Positions 1-10,453 of a stretch of DNA of 64,000 nt are shown piece by piece (position 1 is the stretch's first letter; each line of letters opens with the position of its first letter). A model generated the notes under the pieces. It worked only from the letters and a program-made list of their open reading frames with translations, was not told the DNA's origin and did not search any database. The DNA is from Larix kaempferi (lineage: Eukaryota > Streptophyta > Pinopsida > Pinales > Pinaceae): NCBI GenBank assembly GCA_027924585.1, contig BSBM01000870.1:7109501-7173500 (forward strand), in the 5' to 3' direction. Both the position numbers and the translations under genes were made by a program.

Positions 1-667
1 CCACAGTGGATGCTAAACTATCTGAGAGGATAGTATCCCAATCAAACACAGTCCCCTTAAATGCTATGTCATGGATTATGGGGGCCCATTGTATCCTATA
101 TATGGTCCCATCGGGCATGCCTAAAATTCTTCTTAGCATTAGGGCAATCAACCTGAAAGGAGGCCTTAGGCTCTGAACGTCATACTCATCATTGTCCCTT
201 TTCCTCAGTTGTTTTCCCGTGATTAACAACCTCTTAGCTATTTCTAAATTATTCATCTGTCCCAACCATTCATCGTTCAATTCCTGCTGGGGACGTGATA
301 ATTTGTATCCTGCTGCAATATAAGCTGGATGGAATGAAGTGAATGGATCTCCCTTGCTGTCATGCAGCACTCTTATTTGTGGGTTGGCATGTTCCAATAT
401 CCACCTGATTACCTCAGAGAATGGGAATAAATCAGGATGAGTAGAAGCTCTAGCTATGCCGGAAGTCCTGATGTTTAAGTAGATTTGTTCTTCTTCTAAT
501 AACACGTCTGGGATGTCTTGGTCCTTGATTATCCTTTAAACATCTCCCCACCTGACCTCGGGAGGGACGCCAGTGGTACACTTTGTATCCTGGAAAAGAG
601 TTTCAGTCCTTGGTTATATTGGTTCTGGCTCCGTCATTTTAGCTTTCTTTCTACTCCCTTTTGGCAT
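1..667 (-). pseudogene. LTR-borne ORF, N-terminal part (left LTR copy)
   Basis: Reading the minus strand from an ATG at 667 gives a basic start (MPKGSRKKAK) followed by MTEPEP and then a chain parallel to the copy at 10454-13480. This copy keeps the frame at the site where the right copy has an extra G, but carries in-frame TAA codons, one near 615 (CAA to TAA type) and one near 537 (TAC to TAA type). Function is unknown. It runs off the left edge after about 220 codons. Confidence 0.6.
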
Positions 668-1547
668 TGTGGATTATCCTTGTCAGCAACCATATAAAAT
701 TGTAAAACATTATGAGAGCATAACATAGAGCAAGACAGTTTTAGCATGTTGATAAATATAAATGAATTGTAAAGCCGCATGCTGGGGAAGCAAACCAAAC
801 ATAGATTATCAAGGAAACAAATATGGTCATTAAACTTGATTTTTATAGGGAAGCGAAGGAAGGAAGGAACATTTTGAGGTTCTCCTGAAAAAGGTGATGC
901 ATAAAACTTATTTCCCTCCTCACTCTTGAAGATAATATTCCCTAAATTATAGGCACTTGTAATGACTAAAGCACGAATGGTGGGCTCGCTTGGTTTGGGA
1001 AAACATATAATGAAACTATTTTCAACAATCGGTATTTGGGCCAAAAAAGCAAGTGATTGAGTATCCCAACCAGCTATTACTGATGCTGCTTCTTATTCGA
1101 TAGTATTTGAGAAGCGACATGTATTCAGCATAAAAACCTGGACTTGAGTATATCTAGGTAGGAGCACAATAGAAATGTGGCCGGTGGAACTAACCAAGCT
1201 TGAACGACTTAGGGACAAAGGGCCAACTGGGAATGACTAGCAAGGTTATAAATCCTAGCTGTCAGCAATGAGAATTTTATGGGGCTACAATGACTGCAAA
1301 TTTTTAAGAATAGTCTTCTACAAATGCCCACAAGCCATGTAATGAGACAAAGAATGGCCGAGAAAGACATGACGTATAGATAAGACAAGATTCATGTTTT
1401 AAGCACCTACGTGGAAATGAAATAATGGTGAAAACGGTTTCAGTTCGGCGATAAGTGAGCTGAGCTGGAGCGAAAAGATTTAAGCAGCTTCGAACGGCAT
1501 TCTCCAAATCCAAAACTATCAACGGGGATAATAAAACCCCACTGTCC

Positions 1548-1557
1548 TTATATATAA
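1548..1557 (-). promoter_or_regulatory. TATA box of E1 left LTR
   Basis: TTATATATAA, flanked on the minus strand by an upstream TTTTA context and a downstream GGACAGTGGGG. The same site is preserved in the right LTR at 14381-14390. It lies about 0.9 kb upstream of the LTR ORF start, so it is the likely U3 core promoter. Confidence 0.6.
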
Positions 1558-2325
1558 AACTAGTACATGAAGGCATTTAATTGGGTAGGTGGAAAAATCA
1601 AAATGGGGTTAATCACTTGTCTGGTGGAGTCTTTTCAAACTGTCTGCATTTATGCGTAACCGTCGATACTAGAAGGAAAAGGCAAGTCTCGTTTGCCGTT
1701 GTGGGAGAACTTCGTGAGTTTCTTCCGAAGTGCGGGTGGACATTATGGGTTTGGGCATGGCAGACTTTGCGAGAAAGATTAGAAAGATGCTCCTCTTTTG
1801 CAGAAAGGTTTGACGAGTTCTTCCGAAGCTGGCAAGCTAAAAGTTTGCGGTGTAAACTTGTGAGTTTCTCCCGACGTTTTGGAAAGACTCAATGAGTTCT
1901 TCCGCAAATTGACAAATGAATATGCAAAGTCTTTTCCGAAATGTGAATGGTCAAGTAACTTGGGGAAAAAACAACTTGTTGCGGCACTACTTGACGAACG
2001 TTTCCGCAATTTCAGGAGAGAATCTCAAATTCCTCCGCCGTTTCAGGAGAGAATTTTGAGTTCTTCCAAAGTCCAAAAAAAAATATGTAAGTGCTTCCGC
2101 CATTTTGGGAGAGAAAACCGAGTTCTTCCGCTATTTTGGGAAAGAAATTTGAGTTTTGACTTAGAAGAAAAACTTCAATTTTAAAATAGATTCCCTACTT
2201 GAAACAAAACTAAGTTCAAAAAGGCTTTTCAAAGGAGACTTAACTCTTTTAGGTAGACTTTCTGGGAAAATGAAAGGAGGGGCCCCAATATCTACAAAAA
2301 ATGGGGGGATGTTGTTGCAAGAACA

Positions 2326-3400
2326 ATTGGCGAATCGCTGGCGAACACAGATCTCTGAAAATTCCCTCTCGTTAATCGGAAACTTGTCCATCTTATATGC
2401 AATATTCAGCTGAGCATTCAAATCTCGGCAAAGGAAGAAGTCACTTGATCTGTTGGCCATTGGAAAAAGGGGAGCTTTGATGAAGACATATTTAAAACTT
2501 TCAAAGGGCCAACATATGGGGTTCATTTTAGGGGTTCATTTTAGAAGATTCATCTTTCAGATGGCCACTGCTATCGGACTCCACAGGATTTGCAACAACT
2601 TCTCACAGACACTATTGCTCTTGTTCCTCATTCCCATGCTTCCTGCATCCTTTTGGATGTTCATACATTTGATAGCTTTGCTGTTTGGGCCTTCCAGAAA
2701 TATTTTCTTTAAAGTACAATCTTTGATTTTGGCTCCTCAATCCATAATGTCCTTTTGTGTGAGCTAGAGCTTTTTATTGATTTATCAAGCCTCACGGACG
2801 GAGAGGAGCCTTGAATGAGCTGAGTCTTTTGGATAGCTTTCCTGACTAGTATGCTTTGCTTTTATCTCAGCCATGCTTTGATTGAGGTGAGAATCTCTGG
2901 AGAACAAAACCCTTGATTATCAGCGCTTTTGGCTCTTAGATTGGCAGCATGGAGTCAATTCAATACCCTGTTCCTTTGAGATGTGCTACTTTCCGTGGGT
3001 CCGACTTCAGTGAAATTCTTGAGATGGTTTTAAGTGTGAGAGTGGATGGAGCTCGAGGATAGTAATAAAGATAATCATAGATCTCTGCTATTTAAACAAG
3101 GGTTAGTTTGACCAACAGGAAGTGATCTCTTCATTCTAGAGAATGACCAGCAAAGCCAAAAATGCAAGGATAAACTTTCATTTGAGGGTATTTTCCGCTT
3201 CCCGAGTAGTGAGATCTCTTCGAGAGATCTAACTTCGCTAGAGGCCCAATTGCAGGTGCTTCAGAAAACAAAATGAACAAAACAGGCTCAAATGCTGAGA
3301 AAAGAAAACAACTTATCTGACATAAGAAAAACGGAAGTAAATCAAAGTAAAAAAAAACAAAAGGAAAGCTTTTATTTATGTACAGCAAGTCTTCACGAGA
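2326..3400 (-). other. E1 3' non-coding region between pol and left LTR
   Basis: No retroelement domain can be read on either strand. Short open frames exist on both strands but show no motif. On the minus strand one open frame (2161-2526) runs across the LTR edge; the LTR half of it is conserved in both LTR copies, the internal half is not, so I do not treat it as a gene. A purine-rich stretch on the minus strand at about 2362-2374 is the only weak polypurine-tract candidate and is about 40 bases from the LTR edge. Confidence 0.5.
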
Positions 3401-4291
3401 CTATGCAAAGTATTGTTTCAAGGCGAGGCCATTGAGAGGAAGGGTTACTTCCTCTCCCTGGAGGTTTGTCAGCTTGTAAGTGGATGGTCTGAGCTTTGCA
3501 GAAATTTGGTAAGGGCCTATCCATAAGTGTTGAAATTTTGTGTGCATTCCCTTGCCTTCATGATTATGATCCCATTTTAGAACTAAATATCCTACTTCAA
3601 AACTTCTTTTACCGGACTTCCTCTTATCGAACCATCTTTTGACTATGTCTTGGTGCTGATGGAATCGGTCTTTAGCTTTCTGTCGAGCTTCTTCAAGTTG
3701 AAGCAAGGTATTGATCCTGGATTGCAAGACTTAGCTACTAGACCCTTGAGAGGCTTGGGACAACTGTAAGGATGGAAGCAAGATGTTAGGAGGGAGGATG
3801 GCTTCCTTGCCATAGATGAGAGTGTAAGGGGAAACCCCTAATGCGTTCTTTGGAGTCACCCTATCTGCCCATAAAGCATTTGGGAGAGCTATATGTCAGC
3901 TTCGCTAATTTTCTATCACAATCTTTTTTAGAATTCGAATGAGGTTTTTGTTTGAAGACTCAGCTAATCCATTTCGTTGAGGGTAATAACTAGCTGAGTA
4001 ATGCAATTTAATTCCCCATTCATAAACAAATTCATTTATCTTAAAAGACAAGAAATAAGGAGCATTATAAAAAACAAGGGAAATTGAAACCCCAAACCTG
4101 GTTATGATGTTTTCCTTCAAGAAACTGATGAGTGCATCTTCATTGATCTTGCGCAATGGGATAGCCTCCGTCCATCTGGTGTAGTAGTCGGTAGCCGTCA
4201 GGATGTATCGATGTTGTAAAGAAGAATTTGGGTTTATCTCTCCAATAACATCTATGCCCCATTGTTCAAAAGGTTCAGAGATAATAACCGA
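3401..4291 (-). pseudogene. E1 integrase core and C-terminal domain
   Basis: This continues the frame of the RT ORF after one stop (TAG at 4289-4291, a likely CAG codon in RPLQ). The core begins EPFEQWGIDVIGE, giving the first catalytic Asp, then TATDYYTRW. The second catalytic Asp is replaced by Tyr (LVFYNAPYF where LVFDNAPYF is expected), while the Glu of GLAESSNKN is present. Another stop precedes the C-terminal part (3401-3727), which has the usual GPYQISAKLRPSTYKL and ends KQYFA. Strand-transfer activity should be lost because one of the D,D,E residues is missing. Confidence 0.85.
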
Positions 4292-5974
4292 CTACAAGGG
4301 TCGTGCTACCTTAGGTAATTTCCTAGCACTTCTTTGGCATATATCACAGTTCCGTGCATACGCATGGGAATCTTGGCATAGAGTGGGCCAATAATATCCA
4401 ACTCTAAGTATCTTGTGAGATGTTGTCTCCCCTGAATAATGTCCACCAGCAGGACCATCATGTAATTCTTTGACAACTTTACTTGCATCTTCCTTTTCTA
4501 GACATCTAAGAAAAATTCCATTGTAATTTTTTCTGAAAAGTATCCCATAAATGATTTGATAAGCTGCTGATTTCAAATGGAGCGCCCTTCTTTGCTTAGA
4601 GCTCCAGTGCTCAAGTAGGTATCTCTGCTGCAAATAATGCACCAGATCCCTATACCATGATTGAGGAGCTATGAAGATAGGACATACTTCAACTGAATTC
4701 AGCTCAGCTTCATTTTTCCAATGCTGCTCTTCATCAGTCGGATTTTCTGTAAGCAATTTGCACAGGCCTTGTCCTTTGATGATAGTGGCCGACTTAAATT
4801 CTAAGTCATATTCTTGAAGAGTTGTGACCCAGTTTCCCCTCCTTTCTCCTAATTCCTTTTGAACGAAGAGGGATCTAACAGCTAGGTGGGGAACTATAAC
4901 CTTAGTTCTGTTCTTAAGAATATATGGTCTGAACTGTTTGACTGCTTGGAAGACAGCATACGCATGCTTGTTGAAAATGGGATAATTTAGTTCGGAACCT
5001 TGCAGACCAGTGCTCATAAATGAGATTGGGTACTCGTCCCCTAGTTCCACCTTTTGTGTGAGCACAACCGTGAGAGAGTCATCTGAAGCAAAGGTATACA
5101 GGATAAAATCTTTGTCAAAATCTGGGCTTTTTAAGGAAGGAGCTTTAGCTATGGCAACCTTAATGTCTCTGAACGCATCCTTTTCTAATTCTGTCCACTT
5201 GAACTGTGTGCTTTGCTTGACCATTTGCTGTAAAGGTTTGACAATTTGTGCGAAATATGGAACAAACCTTCGCAAGAAATTGATAGTGCCCATAAAGGAC
5301 TGCATGGATTTCTTGTTATGAGGCATTGGAATTCTATTGATATCTTGTACTCTTTCCTGATCTATTGATACTCCTCTTTTGGAAATGATATGGCCCAATA
5401 GTTTACCTTCGGGAACAACAAACACACTCTTCTTGGGATTCAATGAGATACCATATTTTCGGCAATGATAAAATATATGCTTCAAATGAACAACATGGTA
5501 TTCTCTTTTCTTTGAAAAAACTGTCACATCATCTAGATAGACAACAACACAGTGACCTCCCAATCCTCGGAAGGTGATGTCCATTTCTCGCTGAAACGTA
5601 GCTCCTGCGTTTATTAGGCCAAAGGGCATCCTTCGATATGCGAATGTTCCCCACTTAATGCGGAAAGTAGTCTTGAGAGGGTATTCTTTAGCTACTAACA
5701 CTTGATTGTAACCAAAGAAGCCATCAAGAAGGGAGAATAATTCAGACCCTGACACCATCTGGAGAATTTGTTCCATTGAAGGGACCGGATAGTTGTTTTT
5801 ATCTGAAGCTCTGTTTAAATTTCTGAAGTCAACACATAGTCTTATCTCTCCTGACTTATTTCTCACGGGAACTAAGTTAGCAACCCACTCAGAATGCTGG
5901 ACTTTAAAGATTATTTTAGCATCCAATAGCTTCTTCAATTCCTTTTGAATAAGAGGTTCAAGAGTAGGATGCAT
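4292..5974 (-). CDS. E1 pol: reverse transcriptase, RNase H, integrase zinc domain (560 codons open)
   Basis: An uninterrupted 560-residue frame inside pol. It starts within the RT N-terminus (HPTLEPLIQKELKKLLDAK); the true polyprotein start lies upstream, so residue 1 is only the first Met of the open stretch. RT catalytic residues are intact: Asp in SLLDGF (about residue 84) and YLDD (about 146-149). The Gypsy RNase H follows at about 285-400, but the first catalytic Asp position reads TFASD instead of TDASD, so this RNase H is probably inactive. The integrase HHCC zinc domain closes the frame (H505, H512, C543, C546). This is the best preserved coding stretch in the window. Confidence 0.9.
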   Translation of the reverse strand: MHPTLEPLIQKELKKLLDAKIIFKVQHSEWVANLVPVRNKSGEIRLCVDFRNLNRASDKNNYPVPSMEQILQMVSGSELFSLLDGFFGYNQVLVAKEYPLKTTFRIKWGTFAYRRMPFGLINAGATFQREMDITFRGLGGHCVVVYLDDVTVFSKKREYHVVHLKHIFYHCRKYGISLNPKKSVFVVPEGKLLGHIISKRGVSIDQERVQDINRIPMPHNKKSMQSFMGTINFLRRFVPYFAQIVKPLQQMVKQSTQFKWTELEKDAFRDIKVAIAKAPSLKSPDFDKDFILYTFASDDSLTVVLTQKVELGDEYPISFMSTGLQGSELNYPIFNKHAYAVFQAVKQFRPYILKNRTKVIVPHLAVRSLFVQKELGERRGNWVTTLQEYDLEFKSATIIKGQGLCKLLTENPTDEEQHWKNEAELNSVEVCPIFIAPQSWYRDLVHYLQQRYLLEHWSSKQRRALHLKSAAYQIIYGILFRKNYNGIFLRCLEKEDASKVVKELHDGPAGGHYSGETTSHKILRVGYYWPTLCQDSHAYARNCDICQRSARKLPKVARPL

Positions 5975-6890
5975 CCTTCTTAATTACTGCTGAAATGGAT
6001 TGACATCTGCTTTCATTGGTATGACATGCTGAATAATGCGGATGTCGTATGTTTTCAGATCTTCATAAGTCCAGGAAAAAAATCCTTATATTGTCGAAAC
6101 AGTTTGATGAACTTATCTCTTTCTCCTGGTGAGCAACATTTGCCAAGGTTAACAAATTTTGGTTCAGCTTCGGTGCCCAGATTAACTAATTCATGCTGCA
6201 TTGATGAGCTATTGGTTTTGGCATTTGCTGGCCTTTTGAACTTGTTCTGAAGATCAAACAACATTTCAAGCGACCTTACCCCTTTGGGGATGAAATTTCC
6301 CTTAGCTGTATCTTCTTTTGTAAATCAGAATCATGTTCTTCTTCATCTATCACAGCTTCTTGGAATATGTCTTCGTTTGTTAGAAAACTGATAATTTGAT
6401 TTTCATCATCGAAGACTGAAGTTTGTGATGTTTCCAGGGACAGAAGGACTAAAAATCAATTCAATTGAGAACTTGTTATTAGTCGGCACCAATCTGGAAG
6501 CGGATGTTGCTAATAAATCGGCAGCAGCATTCTGCATTTTAGGAACAAATTTTATATTGAAAGCATCAAAATGTGTAATTAAATCCCATTCCTCAGCCTA
6601 GTACCCTTTCAAATGAGGTGAGAGACAGTGAATGGTATTTCTTACCTATCTCACAACTATTTCTGAGTCGCCAAACACCTTTAGGTACTTAACCTTTAAA
6701 TCGATGGCTTTCTTCAATCCGTGGGCCAACGCTTCATATTCAGCAGTATTATTAGTACAATCAAATTCTAACCTACAGGACAAAAAATACTTATTTCTTT
6801 CTGAATCTATCGGAACGCAACTGGCTCTGGATCCTTCCAAAGTTTTAGAACCATCAAAGTATAATGTCCAAAAAAAATCGTTTGTTTTAA
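5975..6890 (-). pseudogene. E1 archaeal-type RNase H and linker to RT
   Basis: On the minus strand from about 6890 the frame reads FFWTLYFDGSKTLEGS, then a TNNTAEYEAL block, then VFGDSEIVVR. These give the Asp, Glu, Asp triad of plant archaeal-type RNase H (aRNH) domains of Tat-lineage elements. It is followed, after a stop (CAG to TAG), by a linker with NAAADLLATSASRLVPTN and an RT-proximal block (6055-6264, about 70 codons open). There is a frame change between this domain and the RT frame. The aRNH lies between protease and RT, whereas the common plant order places it after the Gypsy RNase H. Confidence 0.75.
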
Positions 6891-7218
6891 CTAAGTTAGT
6901 ATCATTCTGATCTAAGTCAATGACTAAACTAACTATATTACAATCAATATCATCAGTCCGAGAAAAATGAAGGAGATCGGACTATTCATCTGATTCATGG
7001 CTAATAGTTTCAGACTGATAATTACCCAGATCAATTTCTAAGAAATAATTTCCCAAAACTGAGGATGAGAAGGCCACAACTTCATTCTTTCCTTCTAGTT
7101 GAGTTACATTTCATTTCATGTGTGGTTCTCTTAGAACTTTGATCTGATTCTGCCTTTTTTGATATGACAACCACAAATGGGACCAATCAGTAGCAAAGTA
7201 ACCATTCAAATTTGTAGA

Positions 7219-8094
7219 CTAGTCCCTACTTAGGATCATACCATAGGATTCAGGAATATCAACTACCATTATATCAATGAACTGACAAACTCTAGGATCT
7301 GCTGACAACCTAATGAGGACATCTTTCATTTCCCCAATAACTTTGACAACAGTCCTATCTAACTGAATAATTTGGGCAGGAGATGGAATTGGTTGACCGT
7401 TAATTTTCTTACAAATAGACAGTGGCATAACATTCGAAGATGCTCCGGAATCTACCAGACAATTATGCACATTGTGATTGAAGATTTCAAAAGTTAAAAG
7501 GAAAGGCAATGTCTGCGATTTGGATTTCCCGTCGATACTAGCCTCATTAATTTTAGGATCTTCTTGAGTATCTGTTAATGGAGTGCTGGGCTGGGATTGA
7601 AGAGTATGCAACAACTTGTCTCGTTGCTGAGGCAAACTGCACATATCAAATATTGATACATTTGCTTTTACTTTCTTTATATCTTCAATAATGTCATATC
7701 CTATATCAGATTCTTTTACAATTCTAGTTGTATGGTCTGTCTTATTCATTGTGACCTTCGGTTGTTGAACTGTGGTGTCAATGCTTGGCTGCTTGGCCGC
7801 TGTTGGGTTAGCTTTAGGTTGCGGTGGAATGATTGTTATATGTATTCTAGGTAGTTATTTTTCAATTTTTGGTTTAGGAATAGTCGAGCTTGGAACTAAG
7901 TTTGCAATGGGACCTTTACTGCGAGTGTTAATCTTTACAGCAGAGACTGGGCTTTCCACAGGATCATCTTCTCTCAACTCTGTTAAAGGTACCCAATCCC
8001 ATAACACCATGGTAGTATCTGGAGTTGGTTCCTCAATCTCAGGGCTTTCTTCTTCTAGAGGATCGTCTTGATCTGGAATCTGTGAATCCAGCAT
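7219..8094 (-). pseudogene. E1 protease and gag-pro spacer
   Basis: Open stretches at 7855-8094 and 7219-7749 share one frame. The first is an acidic spacer (DPLEEESPEIEEPTPD). The second holds an aspartic protease: CLVDSGASSNVMPLSICKK carries the catalytic DSGA, and a later VVDIPESYGMILSRDW is the conserved flap-side block. Protease cleaves the polyprotein in the particle. Catalytic residues look intact here; damage is limited to stops between the open stretches. The same frame continues into the archaeal-type RNase H. Confidence 0.8.
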
Positions 8095-8157
8095 TTAGTT
8101 CATGACTAGGCTCATAGAGATAATCCATTGTGGGCAACTCTTTTCCAAGTGTGGCTC

Positions 8158-9494
8158 TTAATGAAATGTGCAAAAAATTTCCATCCCTTTTTCATTCAGA
8201 TTTAAAACAGGGGAAGTGTTCATAGGTGGATGAGGTTGGTCATTGTCTTCTCTTTTCTTGTAGAATGGTTTGAATGGCTTCCTAGATGTATTAGCTACTT
8301 TATCTTTCTCGAGATCTACAGTTTTATTGGACAATTTCTGCATCATCTTAACTACGTTCTCCATGTCTGTTGATGGCTCTTCTTTATTCCTGGTGAGCAG
8401 CAAGGTTTTTTTACTAGCTACTAGTTTTGTCTTTGCATCTAAGGCATGTTTGGCAATGTTGTTTGCTTCCTCTTCTACCTTCCTAGCTTCTTTGAAATTT
8501 TCTATCAAGGTGGTTTTCTTAGATCTTTTGACGAACATCACTATAGGCCCTTCAAGAGCTGTTGCATAATATTCGACTAGCGATTCTTCTGCTAGTTTAT
8601 TTGCTTCGCTGAAATTATTTAAGAGTGTTGTGAACCTTTGGTTGAAGTCTTGAACCTTTTTCTTTCTTTTCCATTCTCATGGACAATAATTTTTTCATGA
8701 GTGTAGCTACAGTATTTTGATTTCCATACTTCTTTAAGAAACATGTTTCAAATTCATCCAAGTTGGAAATTGAGCTAGGTTGTAAGCTAAAATACCAGGA
8801 AGAAACTTTCAGCTCAAATGTGTATGGAAAAAGCCTAAAAACTACATCTTCATGCTGTACATTTAAAAGATTCAGGGCTAAATAAAAACTCTTGAGATGA
8901 TCTTCAGCAAAAATGGTTTTTCCTGGGTCGAATTTAGGCAAGAATTTCTCCAGATTTTTAGGCAGATTGTGGAATGGCCCAGCTAGATTCAATGCTCCCC
9001 TCGCTCTCCAAGCAGGTACAGCCATGTCTCTATGTGGAGAATCAGGTGGAGAATTGTGTGGTGAATTAAATGGAGTGTTCTTTGGAGTAACAAGTTCTCC
9101 AAGATTTTCTAGATCTGAAAGATTTTCTGGGTTTTCAAGATCGACTTCATTTAGGGGTTCTGCAATTTCTTCCAAAGTTAGATTCATAAGTTCTTCAAAA
9201 TTATGCACAAGAATCGAATCACGAGTGTAGTGTCATTCTTTTCTAGGAGTTCTTTTCCTAGGGAGGAAATTTACTGCGTTTAAACCACCTAGTTGTCTAA
9301 CATAAGATCGTGTATGTCTCCTTAAATATTCTATTTATGCAAAAGGCACATCATACAACACTTCTTGAGGTTCAGAATCAGAGATGGGGTTTTCTTGATT
9401 TGCTACTTCAAGATTTGGGCTATCTGAAATTCCTGTTTTAAGCGGCTTTTCAGTAACATTTTTGACAGTGGGAGATTTTCCTTTATCATCCATG
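8158..9494 (-). pseudogene. E1 gag
   Basis: The likely start is the ATG at 9494 (MDDKGKSPTVKN), only 8 bases downstream of the primer-binding site. The N-terminus has two stops before the 197-codon open stretch 8615-9208, which contains the capsid-like block (LPKFDPGKTIFAEDHLKSFY, then a YTFELKVSSWYFSLQ block and FLKKYGNQNT). A frame change lies between this and 8158-8541, a Lys/Glu-rich nucleocapsid-side segment. It ends in a possible zinc knuckle of unusual spacing, C-x2-H-x3-H-x4-C (FCTFH...PHLEKSCPQW), with a stop (likely CAG) inside it. Confidence 0.8.
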
Positions 9495-9501
9495 TACTTT
9501 A

Positions 9502-9520
9502 GGCCCTCCTTCTAGTGCCA
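9502..9520 (-). promoter_or_regulatory. E1 primer-binding site
   Basis: Minus strand TGGCACTAGAAGGAGGG follows the LTR end CAACA after a five-base GTTTT spacer. A TGG start, position next to the LTR edge and closeness to the gag ATG fit a tRNA primer site. I cannot name the tRNA with confidence. Confidence 0.65.
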
Positions 9521-9525
9521 AAAAC

Positions 9526-10453
9526 TGTTGATGCCCTGAAGATCGTAGCATCAAGCAGAAAGGGATTCTCCTCGGTAGACTATCCCAATTAGATTTCCAC
9601 CATTTGGTATGGGGAATCCGTCCGGTTAGCGGTTCCAGCAACCATCAGATTTGCTTTTGTTTTTCCTGCACCAGTTATGGCCTGATCCACCGTTCTTTTT
9701 TATTTTTATTTTTTATTATTAAAATGATGTGCAAGGGCCCAAGCTAATTTAATCTAAATGCAGAGGTTGAAACAAATCTGTATCTAAGACTGAATTAAAT
9801 CTAATCTATCCCTGCAAGGAGCAAATTGTAAATATGAGCAATGTGCTGAAAGAAACACCCAAAGATCAACAGATAGCCATTAAATCTCAAAGATACATCT
9901 ACAGCAAGAGATTAAAGATATAAAGGATAGCTTCTAGTCCATATGAAAGCATTCCATTGCGCATGTTAAGAGAAACACCATTACATAGAAAAGACAGTAA
10001 GCTCATTCAAAACACAGAAATAATTCTGAACAGCAAAGAAAGATCTCACTGAAAGATGTGAATGCCACACGAATAATCTATCAAACATCCCACATCGATT
10101 TCCATGCAAAAGACATCCTCTCCAGGCTCTTATTAGACAAATTCACTTTCTGGGAGCAAGTGCAAAATAGTTCGTACAAGCTTCAGAAAATTCCTTTCCC
10201 TGCCAAAAGTCCTTTACACTATTCCCTAAGCCTCTATTTGAATCTTTAAAAAATCCCTCCTGGGCTGCCACCTAGCCTTTTACACTTGTCCTTTAAAGAC
10301 TTTTCCCAGAAATAAACAATTCGTGGCCCTTTTCTCATAACATAAATTCTTTCGCAAAAATAGAAAAGGACAGTTGTCCTAGTGACTCAATGCTCTAACC
10401 ATAGGGACAAAAACAGAAAACCAAAACAAAACAACAAATTATGTCTAGCGTGT
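9526..10453. other. Non-coding 3' part of E1 right LTR
   Basis: No open frame of note. There is a T/A-rich run near 9690-9720 and no similarity to other parts of the window. It lies between the LTR ORF stop and the LTR terminus. Confidence 0.5.

Larger units (their letters stand above)
1..2325 (-). repeat. E1 left (3') LTR, inner 2.3 kb only
   Basis: Near-identical to 12813-15157 with point changes and small indels. It contains the start of the LTR-borne ORF (1-667), a TATA box at 1548-1557 and ends TGTTCTTGCAAC on the minus strand, against TGTTGTTGCAGC in the right copy. The rest of the LTR (about 3.3 kb matching 9526-12812) should lie left of the window. No clear polypurine tract adjoins 2326. 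Confidence 0.8.

Noticed and set aside
1581-2184. Phe/Arg-rich plus-strand frames with recurring EFFR / SSFAERF-like words in the E1 LTR.
   Set aside because: They come from short imperfect repeats of GAGTTCTTCCG in U3, are antisense to the LTR promoter direction, and are not conserved as frames in the right LTR.
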